NCBI RefSeq assembly: GCF_001570985.1
Contig: NZ_BCSS01000038.1
Coordinates: forward strand, 1 to 33,977
DNA length: 33,977 nt
Origin: Janibacter limosus NBRC 16128
GTDB lineage: Bacteria > Actinomycetota > Actinomycetes > Actinomycetales > Dermatophilaceae
Direction of reading: 5' to 3'
Shown: positions 1-7,378 of the stretch, in pieces
How the letters are laid out: each line of letters begins with the position of its first letter
How positions within the stretch are numbered: the first letter of the stretch is position 1
The notes under the pieces: model-generated
What the model saw: the letters and a program-made list of their open reading frames with translations, nothing else
Database searches by the model: none
What the model was told of the DNA's origin: nothing
Made by a program: the position numbers and the translations under genes

Positions 1-132
1 CCCGCCGTAGAGGAAGAGCCCGACGAGCAGGAGAGGCAGGCGGACGGCCAGGCGCCCGGCGCGTAGCTGGGCGAGTGGCCCGATGTCGGCGAGCTGGCGC
101 CCGCGGGGAGTGGCGGGCGCGTCCTTGGTCAT
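1..132 (-). CDS. YczE/YitT-like membrane protein, N-terminal part (cut by window edge)
   Basis: The minus strand encodes 44 residues from an ATG at 132 and runs off the window. The peptide has a polar start (MTKDAPATPRGRQ) followed by a hydrophobic stretch (RLPLLLVGLFLYGG) at about residues 31-44. The run 'RL..LLVGLFLYG' resembles the first membrane helix of YczE-type integral membrane proteins, often annotated as transport-like proteins next to regulators. AGGTGA lies four bases before the ATG and is a credible ribosome-binding site. A decayed TetR-type fragment ends only four bases upstream, so the two probably once formed a regulator-plus-membrane-protein operon. Family assignment rests on about 15 residues and is tentative; that it is a coding start of a membrane protein is more secure. 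Confidence 0.5.
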   Translation of the reverse strand, partial: MTKDAPATPRGRQLADIGPLAQLRAGRLAVRLPLLLVGLFLYGG

Positions 133-136
133 GGGG

Positions 137-307
137 TCACCTAACACCCGCGAGGCCGAGGGTGTCGACCTGCCGCTCCAGGAGCACGGCGAGGAGTCGG
201 TCCGCCGGGTCCGCCGAGCCGACCAGGTGCCCACCCAGCTCGAGGGTGACGATGCCGACGAGCGCCGCCAGCTCCGCGAAGGGGGCGACGCGCGCCTCCT
301 TCGCCAC
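137..307 (-). pseudogene. Remnant of a TetR-family regulator (C-terminal end only)
   Basis: A 56-codon minus-strand frame from a GTG at 307 ends with TGA at 137-139. Its sequence, around FAELAALVGIVTLELGGHLV, then PADRLLAVLLERQV and a final LGL, matches the pattern of the last helices of TetR_C-type ligand domains (typically 'W..l.G.vslElfGhl.G...d...lf...v..l...LG'). There is no DNA-binding domain: polyphosphate kinase 2 ends at 387, leaving no room for the roughly 130 N-terminal residues. I infer a truncated relic. It could instead be a small expressed protein, but no ribosome-binding site precedes the GTG. Confidence 0.45.
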
Positions 308-386
308 ATCGAGGAAGGGAGCGGGGTCATGAGAGGGGGAGGCGACCCCCTTCGCCCGGTGGTGAAGACGCCGGAGCCGGGTCGGC

Positions 387-1280
387 TCAGTCCCCGATGA
401 GCTTCTTCCCGCGAGCGACGACCTTCTTGTCCGGGGCGTAGACGACGGCCGTGTCCTTGCCCTCGTAGTCGAACTGGTTGAGGAAGTAGCGGATCGCGTT
501 GACCCGCCCCCGCTTCTTGTCATTGGACTTGATGACTATCCATGGCGCGTGCCGGGTGTCGGTCCGCTCGAACATCGCCTCCTTGGCCGCCGTGTACTCC
601 TCCCACTTGTCGAGGCTCTCGAGGTCCATCGGGGAGAGCTTCCACCGACGCACGGGGTCGATCTGGCGGATCGCGAAGCGGGTGCGCTGCTCCTGCTGGG
701 TCACCGAGAACCACAGCTTCGTCACGTGGACACCGGCGTCGGAGAGCATCCGCTCCACCTTGGGCGCCTGGTCGATGAAGCCCTCGTACTGCTCATCGGA
801 GCAGAAGCCCATGACCCGCTCGACCCCGGCGCGGTTGTACCAGGACCGGTCGAAGAGGACGATCTCGCCGCTCGTGGGCAGGTACCGGAGGTAGCGCTGG
901 AAATACCACTGCCCTTCCTCGCGCTCGCTCGGCTTCGTCAGGGCGACCACGCGCGCACCGCGCGGGTTGAGGTGCTCCGTGAAGCGCTTGATGGTCCCGC
1001 CCTTGCCCGCGGCGTCACGTCCCTCGAAGAGGACGACGAACTTCCGCCCGGTGTCCTGCGCCCAGTACTGGAACTTCAGCAGCTCGATCTGGAGCAGGTA
1101 CTTCTCGACGTCGTAGTCGTTGCGGGTCATCAGCTCGTCGTAGGGGTAGTTCTCCCGCCAGGTCTCGACCGCCTTGCCATCGGGCGCGATGAGCATGGGG
1201 TCATCGCCCTGGTCGTCGCGGACGGTGTAGCCCTCGACCATCAGCTGGTCGATGTACTCGCGGAGGTTCTGCTTCTGCAT
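387..1280 (-). CDS. ppk2: Polyphosphate kinase 2 (PPK2 family)
   Basis: A 297-residue protein of normal PPK2 length. Members transfer phosphate between polyphosphate and nucleoside di- or monophosphates in the cytoplasm. The Walker A motif GRDAAGKGG is at residues 87-95, the Walker B segment VLFDRSWYNR at 141-150, and the lid-region signature RRWKLSPMDLESLDKW at 211-226. The N-terminal 80 residues carry the usual helical extension ending in ELLKFQYWAQ. The ATG at 1280 is the only good in-frame start; no strong Shine-Dalgarno is visible in front of it. The single-domain architecture suggests a one-domain PPK2, but substrate preference (GDP, ADP or AMP) cannot be read from sequence alone. It is divergent from the ybaK-like gene, with 75 bases between them. 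Confidence 0.93.
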   Translation of the reverse strand: MQKQNLREYIDQLMVEGYTVRDDQGDDPMLIAPDGKAVETWRENYPYDELMTRNDYDVEKYLLQIELLKFQYWAQDTGRKFVVLFEGRDAAGKGGTIKRFTEHLNPRGARVVALTKPSEREEGQWYFQRYLRYLPTSGEIVLFDRSWYNRAGVERVMGFCSDEQYEGFIDQAPKVERMLSDAGVHVTKLWFSVTQQEQRTRFAIRQIDPVRRWKLSPMDLESLDKWEEYTAAKEAMFERTDTRHAPWIVIKSNDKKRGRVNAIRYFLNQFDYEGKDTAVVYAPDKKVVARGKKLIGD

Positions 1281-1355
1281 GAGGTGTGCTTACCACCCCG
1301 AGATGACGAGCAGGTGGACAGCGACACCGGGCCGTGCCAAGAGGACACTGGACCC

Positions 1356-1862
1356 ATGAGCAAGAGGACGGAGGGGGGCGGCGCCACCCCTGCGACGCGG
1401 GCGCTGGTGGCGGCCGGGGTGGAGTTCACCGAGCACGCCTACGAGCACGACCCGGCGGCACCGTCGTACGGGCTCGAGGCGGCCGAGGCGATCGGCGCAC
1501 CTCCGGAGCGGGTCTTCAAGACGCTGCTCGCCCAGACCGACCTGCCCCGCGACCACGGCCTCCTCGTCGGCATCGTGCCCGTCACCGGGCAGCTCGACCT
1601 CAAAGCCCTCGCGGCGGCAGTCGGGGCCAAGAAGGCGAGCATGGCCGACCCGGCACTCGCGGAGAAGACGACCGGATATGTCGTCGGCGGCATCAGCCCC
1701 ATCGGTCAGAAGCGTTCGCTGACAACGGTCCTCGACTCCTCGGCGCTGGAGCACGCGACGGTCTTCGTCAGCGGCGGGCGACGCGGACTCGATCTGGAGC
1801 TGCTCCCTTCGGACCTCGTGGCGGCCACCGGTGCGACAGTGGCGTCCATCGCCAGGGACTGA
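1356..1862 (+). CDS. ybaK: Cys-tRNA(Pro)/Cys-tRNA(Cys) deacylase, YbaK type
   Basis: A 168-residue protein that matches the YbaK/EbsC editing-domain family, which hydrolyses mischarged Cys-tRNA(Pro) in trans to prolyl-tRNA synthetase. The conserved VFKTLL segment is at residues 53-58, with Lys55 at the position of the catalytic lysine. The family loop GGISPIGQKR is at 111-120, and the VGIVPVTGQLDLKALA block at 71-86. The ATG at 1356 gives the standard family start; GAGGA at about 1341-1345 is a distant ribosome-binding site. The reading frame stays open far upstream, but that part is antisense to ppk2 and has no family similarity. The gene stands alone between ppk2, which is divergent, and a MarR remnant on the same strand. 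Confidence 0.92.
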   Translation: MSKRTEGGGATPATRALVAAGVEFTEHAYEHDPAAPSYGLEAAEAIGAPPERVFKTLLAQTDLPRDHGLLVGIVPVTGQLDLKALAAAVGAKKASMADPALAEKTTGYVVGGISPIGQKRSLTTVLDSSALEHATVFVSGGRRGLDLELLPSDLVAATGATVASIARD

Positions 1863-1864
1863 CG

Positions 1865-2035
1865 TCCGTCCGCGTGTCGTACTGCCCTCAGGCCGGAGCC
1901 ACGACCAACCGGCTCCAGCGCCTGGAGGACAAGGGCCTGCTCGACGCGGCACTCACCGCCCAGGAGCAGGCCCAGCTGGCCGCGCTCCTCAGCCGCTTCC
2001 CCGAGCGATCGGGTGACGCCGCCGTCGACCAGTGA
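1865..2035 (+). pseudogene. MarR-family regulator remnant with internal deletion
   Basis: Directly after the ybaK stop the + strand encodes, in one frame, SYCPQAGATTNRLQRLEDKG, then LL, and later LTAQEQAQLAALLSRF, before TGA at 2033-2035. The first block looks like the recognition helix of MarR proteins ('...sgat.nRl.rLe.kGLv'). The second looks like their C-terminal helix ('Lsp.E..qLa.LL.rl'). The wing and dimerisation segments that should separate them, about 40 residues, are missing, as is the N-terminus. I read this as a decayed, internally deleted marR gene. The only in-frame start is a GTG at 1874 and no ribosome-binding site precedes it. Confidence 0.5.
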
Positions 2036-2052
2036 TGCCCGCGCTCCAGCCC

Positions 2053-2112
2053 GGCGTCGTTGTGCACGGTTGGCCGACGAAATAGCGTCAGCCAACTGTG
2101 CACAACGACGCC
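2053..2112. repeat. Long inverted repeat, 22-bp arms, between convergent genes
   Basis: Arms at 2053-2074 and 2091-2112 are reverse complements at 21 of 22 positions. The 16-base centre contains GACG and CGTC (2076-2079 and 2086-2089), which extend the stem around an AAATAG loop. A third partial copy, ACAACGACGCC, follows at 2121-2131. It lies between the MarR remnant and the convergent DUF952 gene, so it could terminate transcription from both sides, but there is no T-tract. The GTTGTGCAC core would also suit a dimeric regulator. Its function is unknown. Confidence 0.7.
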
Positions 2113-2134
2113 AACCCTCGACAACGACGCCGGG

Positions 2135-2470
2135 TCAGCGCTCGAGCGGGTCGACCTGACTCACGCAGCCGACGGGCAGGTCGCCGCCGTAGACATGGGG
2201 GAAGAGCTCGTCGCCACCGACGACCGCCGGCTCGTACCGCACGTCGAGGCCGTGGGTGGCGAGCGCCTGCTCGTCGAGGGTCAGGACGAGCAGGGGCTCG
2301 GTCACATCCGCGTAGAAGCGACCCGCGACTGCGTCCCGCTGCTGCTCGGACCCGCTGCAGTGCATGAAGCCCTCCTCCGCAATCAGCCGACCGCGAGTGG
2401 AGATCGGGTAGGTGCCGGCGGCCTGAGCGGCCTGCCAGTCGGACTCGAGGGCGATATGCTGGAGGGTCAT
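2135..2470 (-). CDS. DUF952 domain-containing protein
   Basis: A 111-residue protein that matches DUF952. The visible pattern is an N-terminal HIALESDWQAAQAAGTYPIST, the central EEGFMHCS at about 32-39, then FYADVTEPLLVLTLD, and a C-terminal block ELFPHVYGGDLPVGCV. The family (about 100 residues) has no firmly assigned biochemical role; some members are loosely annotated as glutathione S-transferase-like. It starts 16 bases after the gabD stop on the same strand, so it is probably the last gene of a gabD-led transcript and may contribute to the same pathway, although that is inferred from position alone. Confidence 0.85.
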   Translation of the reverse strand: MTLQHIALESDWQAAQAAGTYPISTRGRLIAEEGFMHCSGSEQQRDAVAGRFYADVTEPLLVLTLDEQALATHGLDVRYEPAVVGGDELFPHVYGGDLPVGCVSQVDPLER

Positions 2471-2486
2471 GGGTCCATGGTGCCCC

Positions 2487-3968
2487 TCACATCTTGACGC
2501 CGATGTACTTCGTCTCGAGGAACTCCTCGATGCCGGTCATGCCCCCTTCGCGGCCGAGGCCGGACTCCTTGATCCCGCCGAAGGGAGCGGCGGGGTTGGA
2601 CACGACGCCCTGGTTGAGGCCGACCATCCCGGCCTCGAGCGCCTCGCTGACCCGCAGTCCGCGGTCGAGACCCTGGGTGAAGACGTACGAGATCAGGCCG
2701 AAGGGAGTGTCGTTGGCCAGCGCGATCGCCTCCTCCTCGGTGTCGAACTCGGTGATCGCCGCGACCGGACCGAAGATCTCGGCCTCACCCATCTGCGCAT
2801 CCGCCGGCACGCCCGTCAGGACCGTCGCGGGATAGAAGAAGCCCTCGCGATCGACCGGCTCCCCGCCGAGGGTTGCCGTGGCTCCCCTGCCCACCGCGTC
2901 GCGGACGAGCTCGTCGACCTTGTCGACCGCCTTCTGGTTGACCAAGGGCCCGACGACGACACCGTCCTCGACGCCACGACCCATGGGCAACGCGCCCATC
3001 CGCTCGGCGAGCCGACGGGAGAACTCGTCGGCCACACCCCGCTGCACGAGGATCCGGTTGGCCGCGGTGCAGGCCTGGCCGATGTTGCGCATCTTGGCGG
3101 CCATCGCGCCCTCGATCGCCACGTCCATGTCCGCGTCGTCGAAGACGAGGAAGGGGGCATTGCCCCCGAGCTCCATCGAGGTGCGCATGACCGTCTTGGC
3201 CGCCAGCTCGAGGAGGTGCTTGCCGACCGGGGTCGAGCCGGTGAAGGAGAGCTTGCGCGAGCGCGGGTCGAGGATCATCGGCGCCATGACGTCGTCACTC
3301 CTGCTCGTCGTCACGACATTGACCACGCCGGCCGGCAGACCCGCCTGCACGAGGATGTCCGCGAGCGCGAGGGTCGAGAGCGGGGTCTCGGCGGCGGGCT
3401 TGATGACCGAGGTGCAGCCGGCGGCGATGGCCGGGCCGATCTTGCGCGTGCCCATGGCCATCGGGAAGTTCCACGGGGTGATGAAGACGCATGGGCCGAC
3501 CGGCTGCTTGGCGACGAGGAAGCGCGAGCCCCCGGCCGGGGCGGTCATGAAGCCACCGTCGATGCGCACGGCCTCCTCGGCGAACCAGCGGAAGAACTCG
3601 GCGGCGTAGGCGATCTCCCCCTTCGCCTCCGCCAGCGGCTTGCCCATCTCGAGGGTCATGATCAGCGCGAGCCGGTCGACGTCGGCGAGCATGAGGTCGC
3701 GGGCCCGGGTGAGGATCTCGCTGCGCTCCCGCGGCGGCGTCCTGGCCCAGTCCGCCTGGGCCGCAGCGGCGGCGTCCAGCGCGGCGGCCGCCTCGTCGGG
3801 GTCGGCGTCGGCGATCTCGCACAGAGGCTGCCCGGTCGAGGGGTCGACGACCGGCATCGTCGCCGCAGTGGTGCGCCACTCCCCCCCGATGAAGAGACCC
3901 GTCGGCACCGAGGCGATGGCCTCGCGCTCCTGCTCGCGGGTGACCTCTGCCGTATCCGTCGTGGTCAT
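2487..3968 (-). CDS. gabD: NAD(P)-dependent succinate-semialdehyde-type aldehyde dehydrogenase
   Basis: A 493-residue aldehyde dehydrogenase that would oxidise a semialdehyde to its acid; closest in pattern to succinate-semialdehyde dehydrogenases. Visible are PWNFP with Asn167, the cofactor loop SFTGSTPVGK at 241-250, the general base Glu266 in MELGGN, and the nucleophile Cys300 in NIGQACTAANR. The C-terminal block NPAAPFGGIKESGLGREGG is typical of GabD. The start is the ATG at 3966-3968, preceded by AAGGAG at 3975-3980; the long open frame upstream of it has no family similarity and is antisense to the aminotransferase. It is divergent from the aminotransferase gene with 84 bases between them, a pairing that fits 4-aminobutyrate degradation. 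A GntR-type palindrome lies in that gap. The substrate could be another omega-semialdehyde. Confidence 0.92.
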   Translation of the reverse strand: MTTTDTAEVTREQEREAIASVPTGLFIGGEWRTTAATMPVVDPSTGQPLCEIADADPDEAAAALDAAAAAQADWARTPPRERSEILTRARDLMLADVDRLALIMTLEMGKPLAEAKGEIAYAAEFFRWFAEEAVRIDGGFMTAPAGGSRFLVAKQPVGPCVFITPWNFPMAMGTRKIGPAIAAGCTSVIKPAAETPLSTLALADILVQAGLPAGVVNVVTTSRSDDVMAPMILDPRSRKLSFTGSTPVGKHLLELAAKTVMRTSMELGGNAPFLVFDDADMDVAIEGAMAAKMRNIGQACTAANRILVQRGVADEFSRRLAERMGALPMGRGVEDGVVVGPLVNQKAVDKVDELVRDAVGRGATATLGGEPVDREGFFYPATVLTGVPADAQMGEAEIFGPVAAITEFDTEEEAIALANDTPFGLISYVFTQGLDRGLRVSEALEAGMVGLNQGVVSNPAAPFGGIKESGLGREGGMTGIEEFLETKYIGVKM

Positions 3969-4015
3969 GGGTGACTCCTTCGTCAGCGTCCTTGCCGTCC
4001 CCCTCACCGTAGACG

Positions 4016-4028
4016 TATTGTCAACAAT
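4016..4028. promoter_or_regulatory. GntR/FCD-type operator in the gabD-gabT divergent promoter region
   Basis: ATTGTCAACAAT at 4017-4028 has perfect ATTGT/ACAAT arms around CA and fits the TNGTNNACNA consensus of FadR-like GntR regulators. It overlaps a plausible -10 (TATTGT, 4016-4021) for the aminotransferase gene, with TTGCCG at 3992-3997 as a weak -35. The identical 12-mer occurs at 8392-8403 in front of the divergent dehydrogenase and isomerase-like genes. The likely ligand is the GntR protein encoded at 9896-10561. Confidence 0.7.
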
Positions 4029-4052
4029 CAGACGAACAACTCGGAGGTTCTG

Positions 4053-5294
4053 ATGACAGCGTTGTCCCCCCTGCTCAAGCAGGCCACCCCCGTCACGATC
4101 GACCATGCCCTCGGCAGTGAGATCTTCGACGTCGATGGCAACCGCCACCTCGACTTCACCGCCGGCATCGGCGTCGTGAGCACCGGCCACTGCCACCCCA
4201 AGGTGGTCGCCGCCGCGCAGGAGCAGATCGGCAAGCTCATCCACGGTCAGTACACGACCGTCATGCACAAGCCCCTCCTCGCGCTGGTCGAGCGACTCAA
4301 CGGCGTCCTGCCCGAGCACCTCGACTCGCTCTTCTTCGCCAACTCCGGCAGCGAGGCGCTCGAAGCCTCCCTGCGCCTCTCCCGCCAGGCGACCGGTCGG
4401 CCCAATGTCATCGTCTTCCACGGCGGCTTCCACGGTCGGACGGTCGCGACGGCGACGATGACGACCTCCGGCACCCGCTTCTCGGCTGGGTTCAGCCCGC
4501 TGATGGGAGGGGTGCACGTCGCTCCCTTCCCCAATGCCTACCGTTACGGCTGGAGCGAGGAGGAGGCCACCGCCTTCGCGCTCAAGGAGCTCGACTTCAT
4601 CCTCGCGACGCTCACCTCGCCGCAGGAGACCGCCGCCTTCATCGTCGAGCCCGTGCTGGGCGAAGGGGGCTATGTCCCGGGCAACACCGCCTTCTTCCAG
4701 GGTCTGCGCGAGCGGGCCGACAAGCACGGCATCCTCCTGGTGATGGACGAGGTCCAGACCGGCTTCGGCCGCACGGGCAAGATGTTTGGTCACCAGCACT
4801 TCGACGTGCAGCCCGACATCATCACCCTGGCCAAGGGGATCGCCTCCGGCTTCCCCATCTCCGGCATCGCGGCCTCGCAGGAGCTGATGAGCAAGGCCTG
4901 GCCGGGCTCGCAGGGCGGCACCTACGGCGCCAACGCGGTGGCCTGCGCCGCTGCCGTCGCCACCCTCGACGTCATCGAGGAGGAGGGCCTGGTCGCCAAC
5001 TCCGCGGAGCGCGGCACCCAGCTGCTCGAGGGCGCGCGTGCCGCCGCCATCGACGGCATCGGTGATGTGCGTGGTCTCGGCCTGCTCGTGGGCAGCGAGT
5101 TCACCGCCGCCGACGGGACCCCGGACACCGCGCGGGCCGCGAAGGCCCAGCAGCTCGCTGCGACCAAGGGTCTGCTGCTGCTCACCTGCGGCGCCCACAT
5201 GAACACCGTGCGGATGATCCCGCCGCTCGTCGTCACCGCCGAGCAGGTGGACGAAGCCCTGGAGATCTGGGGCAAGGTCCTTGCGGAGGTCTGA
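4053..5294 (+). CDS. gabT: Class III PLP aminotransferase, 4-aminobutyrate aminotransferase-like
   Basis: A 413-residue class III aminotransferase, close to the usual 420-430. It would move an omega-amino group from a substrate such as 4-aminobutyrate to 2-oxoglutarate. Motifs: NSGSEA at 97-102 (PLP phosphate loop), HGGFHGRT at 123-130, Asp232 in MDEVQTGFGRTG (pyridine nitrogen contact) and Lys261 in TLAKGIASGFP (Schiff base). GGAGG at 4043-4047 is well spaced before the ATG. The gene runs divergently from the semialdehyde dehydrogenase and is followed, after a hairpin, by the DUF3830 gene, so the three are likely co-regulated. The pairing supports a GABA-like route, but class III enzymes also take ornithine, beta-alanine or 5-aminovalerate, so the precise substrate is open. 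Confidence 0.88.
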   Translation: MTALSPLLKQATPVTIDHALGSEIFDVDGNRHLDFTAGIGVVSTGHCHPKVVAAAQEQIGKLIHGQYTTVMHKPLLALVERLNGVLPEHLDSLFFANSGSEALEASLRLSRQATGRPNVIVFHGGFHGRTVATATMTTSGTRFSAGFSPLMGGVHVAPFPNAYRYGWSEEEATAFALKELDFILATLTSPQETAAFIVEPVLGEGGYVPGNTAFFQGLRERADKHGILLVMDEVQTGFGRTGKMFGHQHFDVQPDIITLAKGIASGFPISGIAASQELMSKAWPGSQGGTYGANAVACAAAVATLDVIEEEGLVANSAERGTQLLEGARAAAIDGIGDVRGLGLLVGSEFTAADGTPDTARAAKAQQLAATKGLLLLTCGAHMNTVRMIPPLVVTAEQVDEALEIWGKVLAEV

Positions 5295-5303
5295 GTCCAG
5301 TCG

Positions 5304-5379
5304 CCGATTGGAGGTGAACCCGCTGATCAATCGCCGGCGCGTTTACCTCCAATCGGAGCGATGAATGTCTGTTGGAGGT
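5304..5379 (+). promoter_or_regulatory. Hairpin with possible alternative pairing to the DUF3830 ribosome-binding site
   Basis: Between the aminotransferase stop (5292-5294) and the DUF3830 start lies an inverted repeat: CCGATTGGAGGTGAAC (5304-5319) and GTTTACCTCCAATCGG (5341-5356), 15 of 16 positions paired. The right arm also contains ACCTCCAA (5345-5352), which is perfectly complementary to TTGGAGGT (5372-5379), the ribosome-binding site of the next gene. The two pairings exclude each other. It could therefore be a translational switch, or merely an extragenic palindrome with an extra half copy. Confidence 0.55.
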
Positions 5380-5383
5380 GCGC

Positions 5384-5887
5384 ATGAGTCGGTACATGTC
5401 GATCACGCTCGAGTCGCGCGGGGTGAGCTGCCGGGCGAGGCTGCTCGACGACGAGGCGCCGCTGACCTGCGACGCCGTCTGGGACGCGCTGCCTGCGGGC
5501 GGTGACGCCTTCCACGCGAAGTACGCGCGCAACGAGGTCTACACCCTGCTCCCACGGATCACCGCCGCACCGCACCGCGAAAATCCGACGATCACGCCCA
5601 TCCCCGGCGACGTGTGCCTCTTCGACTTCGAGCCCTGGGAGATCGGCAACCCCGCCTACGGCTACGACCCGGGGTCGACGGCGCACGCCGAGCAGGGTGC
5701 CACCGACCTGGCGATCTTCTACGGCCGCAACAACCTGCTCATCAACGGCGACCTGGGGTGGGTGCCCGGCTCGGTCTTCGGCGCGATCGAGGAGGGGCTG
5801 CCCGAGATGGCGGCTGCCTGCAATGACCTGTGGCGCAACGGTTTCGCCGGGGAGCGGCTGGTCTTCGCCCGGTCCCAGATGTACTGA
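5384..5887 (+). CDS. DUF3830 family protein
   Basis: A 167-residue protein recognised as DUF3830 by its layout: YMSITLESRGVSCRARLLDD at the N-terminus, CDAVWDALPAGGDAFHAKYA, NEVYTLLP, then PTITPIPGDVCLFDF and a C-terminal NLLINGDLGWVPGSVF. To my knowledge the family is uncharacterised, is thought to adopt a cyclophilin-like fold, and tends to sit beside amidases, dehydrogenases and isomerases of small-molecule catabolism. That agrees with the setting here. There is no signal peptide, so it is likely cytoplasmic. The ATG at 5384 follows GGAGGT at 5374-5379. It is cotranscribed with or attenuated after the aminotransferase gene, 89 bases upstream. The product name is a family label; its biochemical role is unknown. 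Confidence 0.8.
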   Translation: MSRYMSITLESRGVSCRARLLDDEAPLTCDAVWDALPAGGDAFHAKYARNEVYTLLPRITAAPHRENPTITPIPGDVCLFDFEPWEIGNPAYGYDPGSTAHAEQGATDLAIFYGRNNLLINGDLGWVPGSVFGAIEEGLPEMAAACNDLWRNGFAGERLVFARSQMY

Positions 5888-6007
5888 CCAGAGAGGTTGG
5901 TCGGCCAGGCCAGCAGTCTGGAGCCGGCCGGGGCCGCTGCGTCGGTTGGGCCCAGATCGGCACCTCGATCGAAGCCTCACCCTCCGGATGGGTCTGGATG
6001 CAGGAAC

Positions 6008-7378
6008 TCAGCCCGCGAGCACGCCCTCGATCCAACGCGCGGCTGCCAGGACGAGGTCGTCGGAGTGGCGCGGTCCGATGATCTGCAGGCCGACCGGCAG
6101 CCCGGCCGCGGTGGTCCCGCACGGGATGCTGATCGCCGGCTGCTGGGTCATGTTGAAGGGGTAGGTGTATGGCGTCCAGTCGGGCCAGCCGCGCATCCCA
6201 CTGCCCGGTGGCACGTCGTGCCCGGCCTCGAAGGCCACGATCGGCATGGTCGGGGTGAGCAGCAGGTTGTGCTGCTCGTGGAAGGCGCCCATCGTGATGC
6301 CCAGCTGTGCCGCGACGGCGCGCGCCTGGAGGTAGTCGACACCGGAGCTGGTCTCCCCTTCGTCCCAGGCCCTCCCGAGGCCGGGATCGATGGTCTCGCG
6401 AGCGCCGGGCATGCCGCGCAGCAGCGTCGCGGCACCGGTCGCCCACAGCAGCTCGAAGGCCGCGAGCGGGTCCTGGAAGCCGGGGTCGGCCGCATCCACC
6501 GTCATCCCCGCGGCGGCGATGCGCGCGACGGCCGCGTCGACGACCCGGCCCACCTCGTCGTCGAGATCGACGAAACCGAGGTCACGTGAGTAGGCCACGT
6601 GCAGGCCGGTGAGGTCACGGGCCAGCTCTCCGCGGAAGGCGCGCGTCGGTGGGGCGAGCGAGGTCGGGTCGCGCGGGTCGGGCATCGAGAGGATGTCCAT
6701 GAGCAGTGCCGTGTCCTCGACGGTGCGGGTCATCGGCCCCGCGTGGGCCAGCGGGCCGAAGGGGCTCGCGGGGAACATCGAGATCCGACCGTGCGTCGGC
6801 TTGAAGCCGACGATCCCGCAGAAGGACGCGGGGATGCGCACGCTGCCACCGCCGTCGGTGCCCACGGCGACCGGCGCCATGCCGGCAGCGACCGCGGCCG
6901 CTGCGCCCCCCGACGACCCTCCTGCAGTCGTCGAGGGGTCAGCGGGGTTGCGGGTGATGCCGGTCAGGGGTGAGTCGGTGACGCCCTTCCACGCGAGCTC
7001 GGGCGTCGTCGTCTTGCCGACGAAGACCATGCCGTCGGCACGCAGCCGGGCGGCGACGGGAGAGTCGACGTCCCACGCCTGGTCCGGGTCGATGGCCTTG
7101 GAGCCGCGAAGGGTGGGCCACCCCTTGGTGAGGAAGATGTCCTTGATCGAGATGGGCACCCCGTCGAGCAGACCCTGCGGGTGACCGGCGCGCCACCGCT
7201 CCTCGGAGGCGCGCGCCTGGACGAGCGCCGACTCACGGTCGACGAGGCAGAAGGCGTTGAGCTCCCCGTCGGCCGCCTCGATGCGATCGACGACTGCGTC
7301 GGTCGCCTCGACCGGGGAGAGCTCGCCGGCCCCGTAGGCGGCGACGAGCTCGACAGCGGTCATCTCGGTGGGGTTCAT
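6008..7378 (-). CDS. Amidase-signature family amidohydrolase
   Basis: A 456-residue amidase-signature enzyme, which hydrolyses a carboxamide to acid and ammonia with a Ser-cis-Ser-Lys triad. All three residues are visible: Lys79 in PISIKD, Ser155 in TAGGSSGGAAAA and the nucleophile Ser179 in GTDGGGSVRIPA. It lacks the partner subunits of the GatCAB amidotransferase nearby, and its context is catabolic, so it is likely a free-standing amidase. Its ATG (7376-7378) overlaps the TGA of the hydroxyacid dehydrogenase by four bases, so the two are translationally coupled. It converges on DUF3830 with 120 bases between them. The natural substrate is unknown. Confidence 0.9.
   Translation of the reverse strand: MNPTEMTAVELVAAYGAGELSPVEATDAVVDRIEAADGELNAFCLVDRESALVQARASEERWRAGHPQGLLDGVPISIKDIFLTKGWPTLRGSKAIDPDQAWDVDSPVAARLRADGMVFVGKTTTPELAWKGVTDSPLTGITRNPADPSTTAGGSSGGAAAAVAAGMAPVAVGTDGGGSVRIPASFCGIVGFKPTHGRISMFPASPFGPLAHAGPMTRTVEDTALLMDILSMPDPRDPTSLAPPTRAFRGELARDLTGLHVAYSRDLGFVDLDDEVGRVVDAAVARIAAAGMTVDAADPGFQDPLAAFELLWATGAATLLRGMPGARETIDPGLGRAWDEGETSSGVDYLQARAVAAQLGITMGAFHEQHNLLLTPTMPIVAFEAGHDVPPGSGMRGWPDWTPYTYPFNMTQQPAISIPCGTTAAGLPVGLQIIGPRHSDDLVLAAARWIEGVLAG

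Noticed and set aside
2469-3974. A 501-codon open frame antisense to gabD
   Set aside because: His/Arg/Gly-rich antisense translation without motifs; gabD has all catalytic residues.
2487-5330. A 947-codon open frame extending far upstream of the gabD start, antisense to the aminotransferase
   Set aside because: Only the part after 3968 matches aldehyde dehydrogenases; the rest is the antisense of a well-supported gene, as commonly seen in high-GC DNA.
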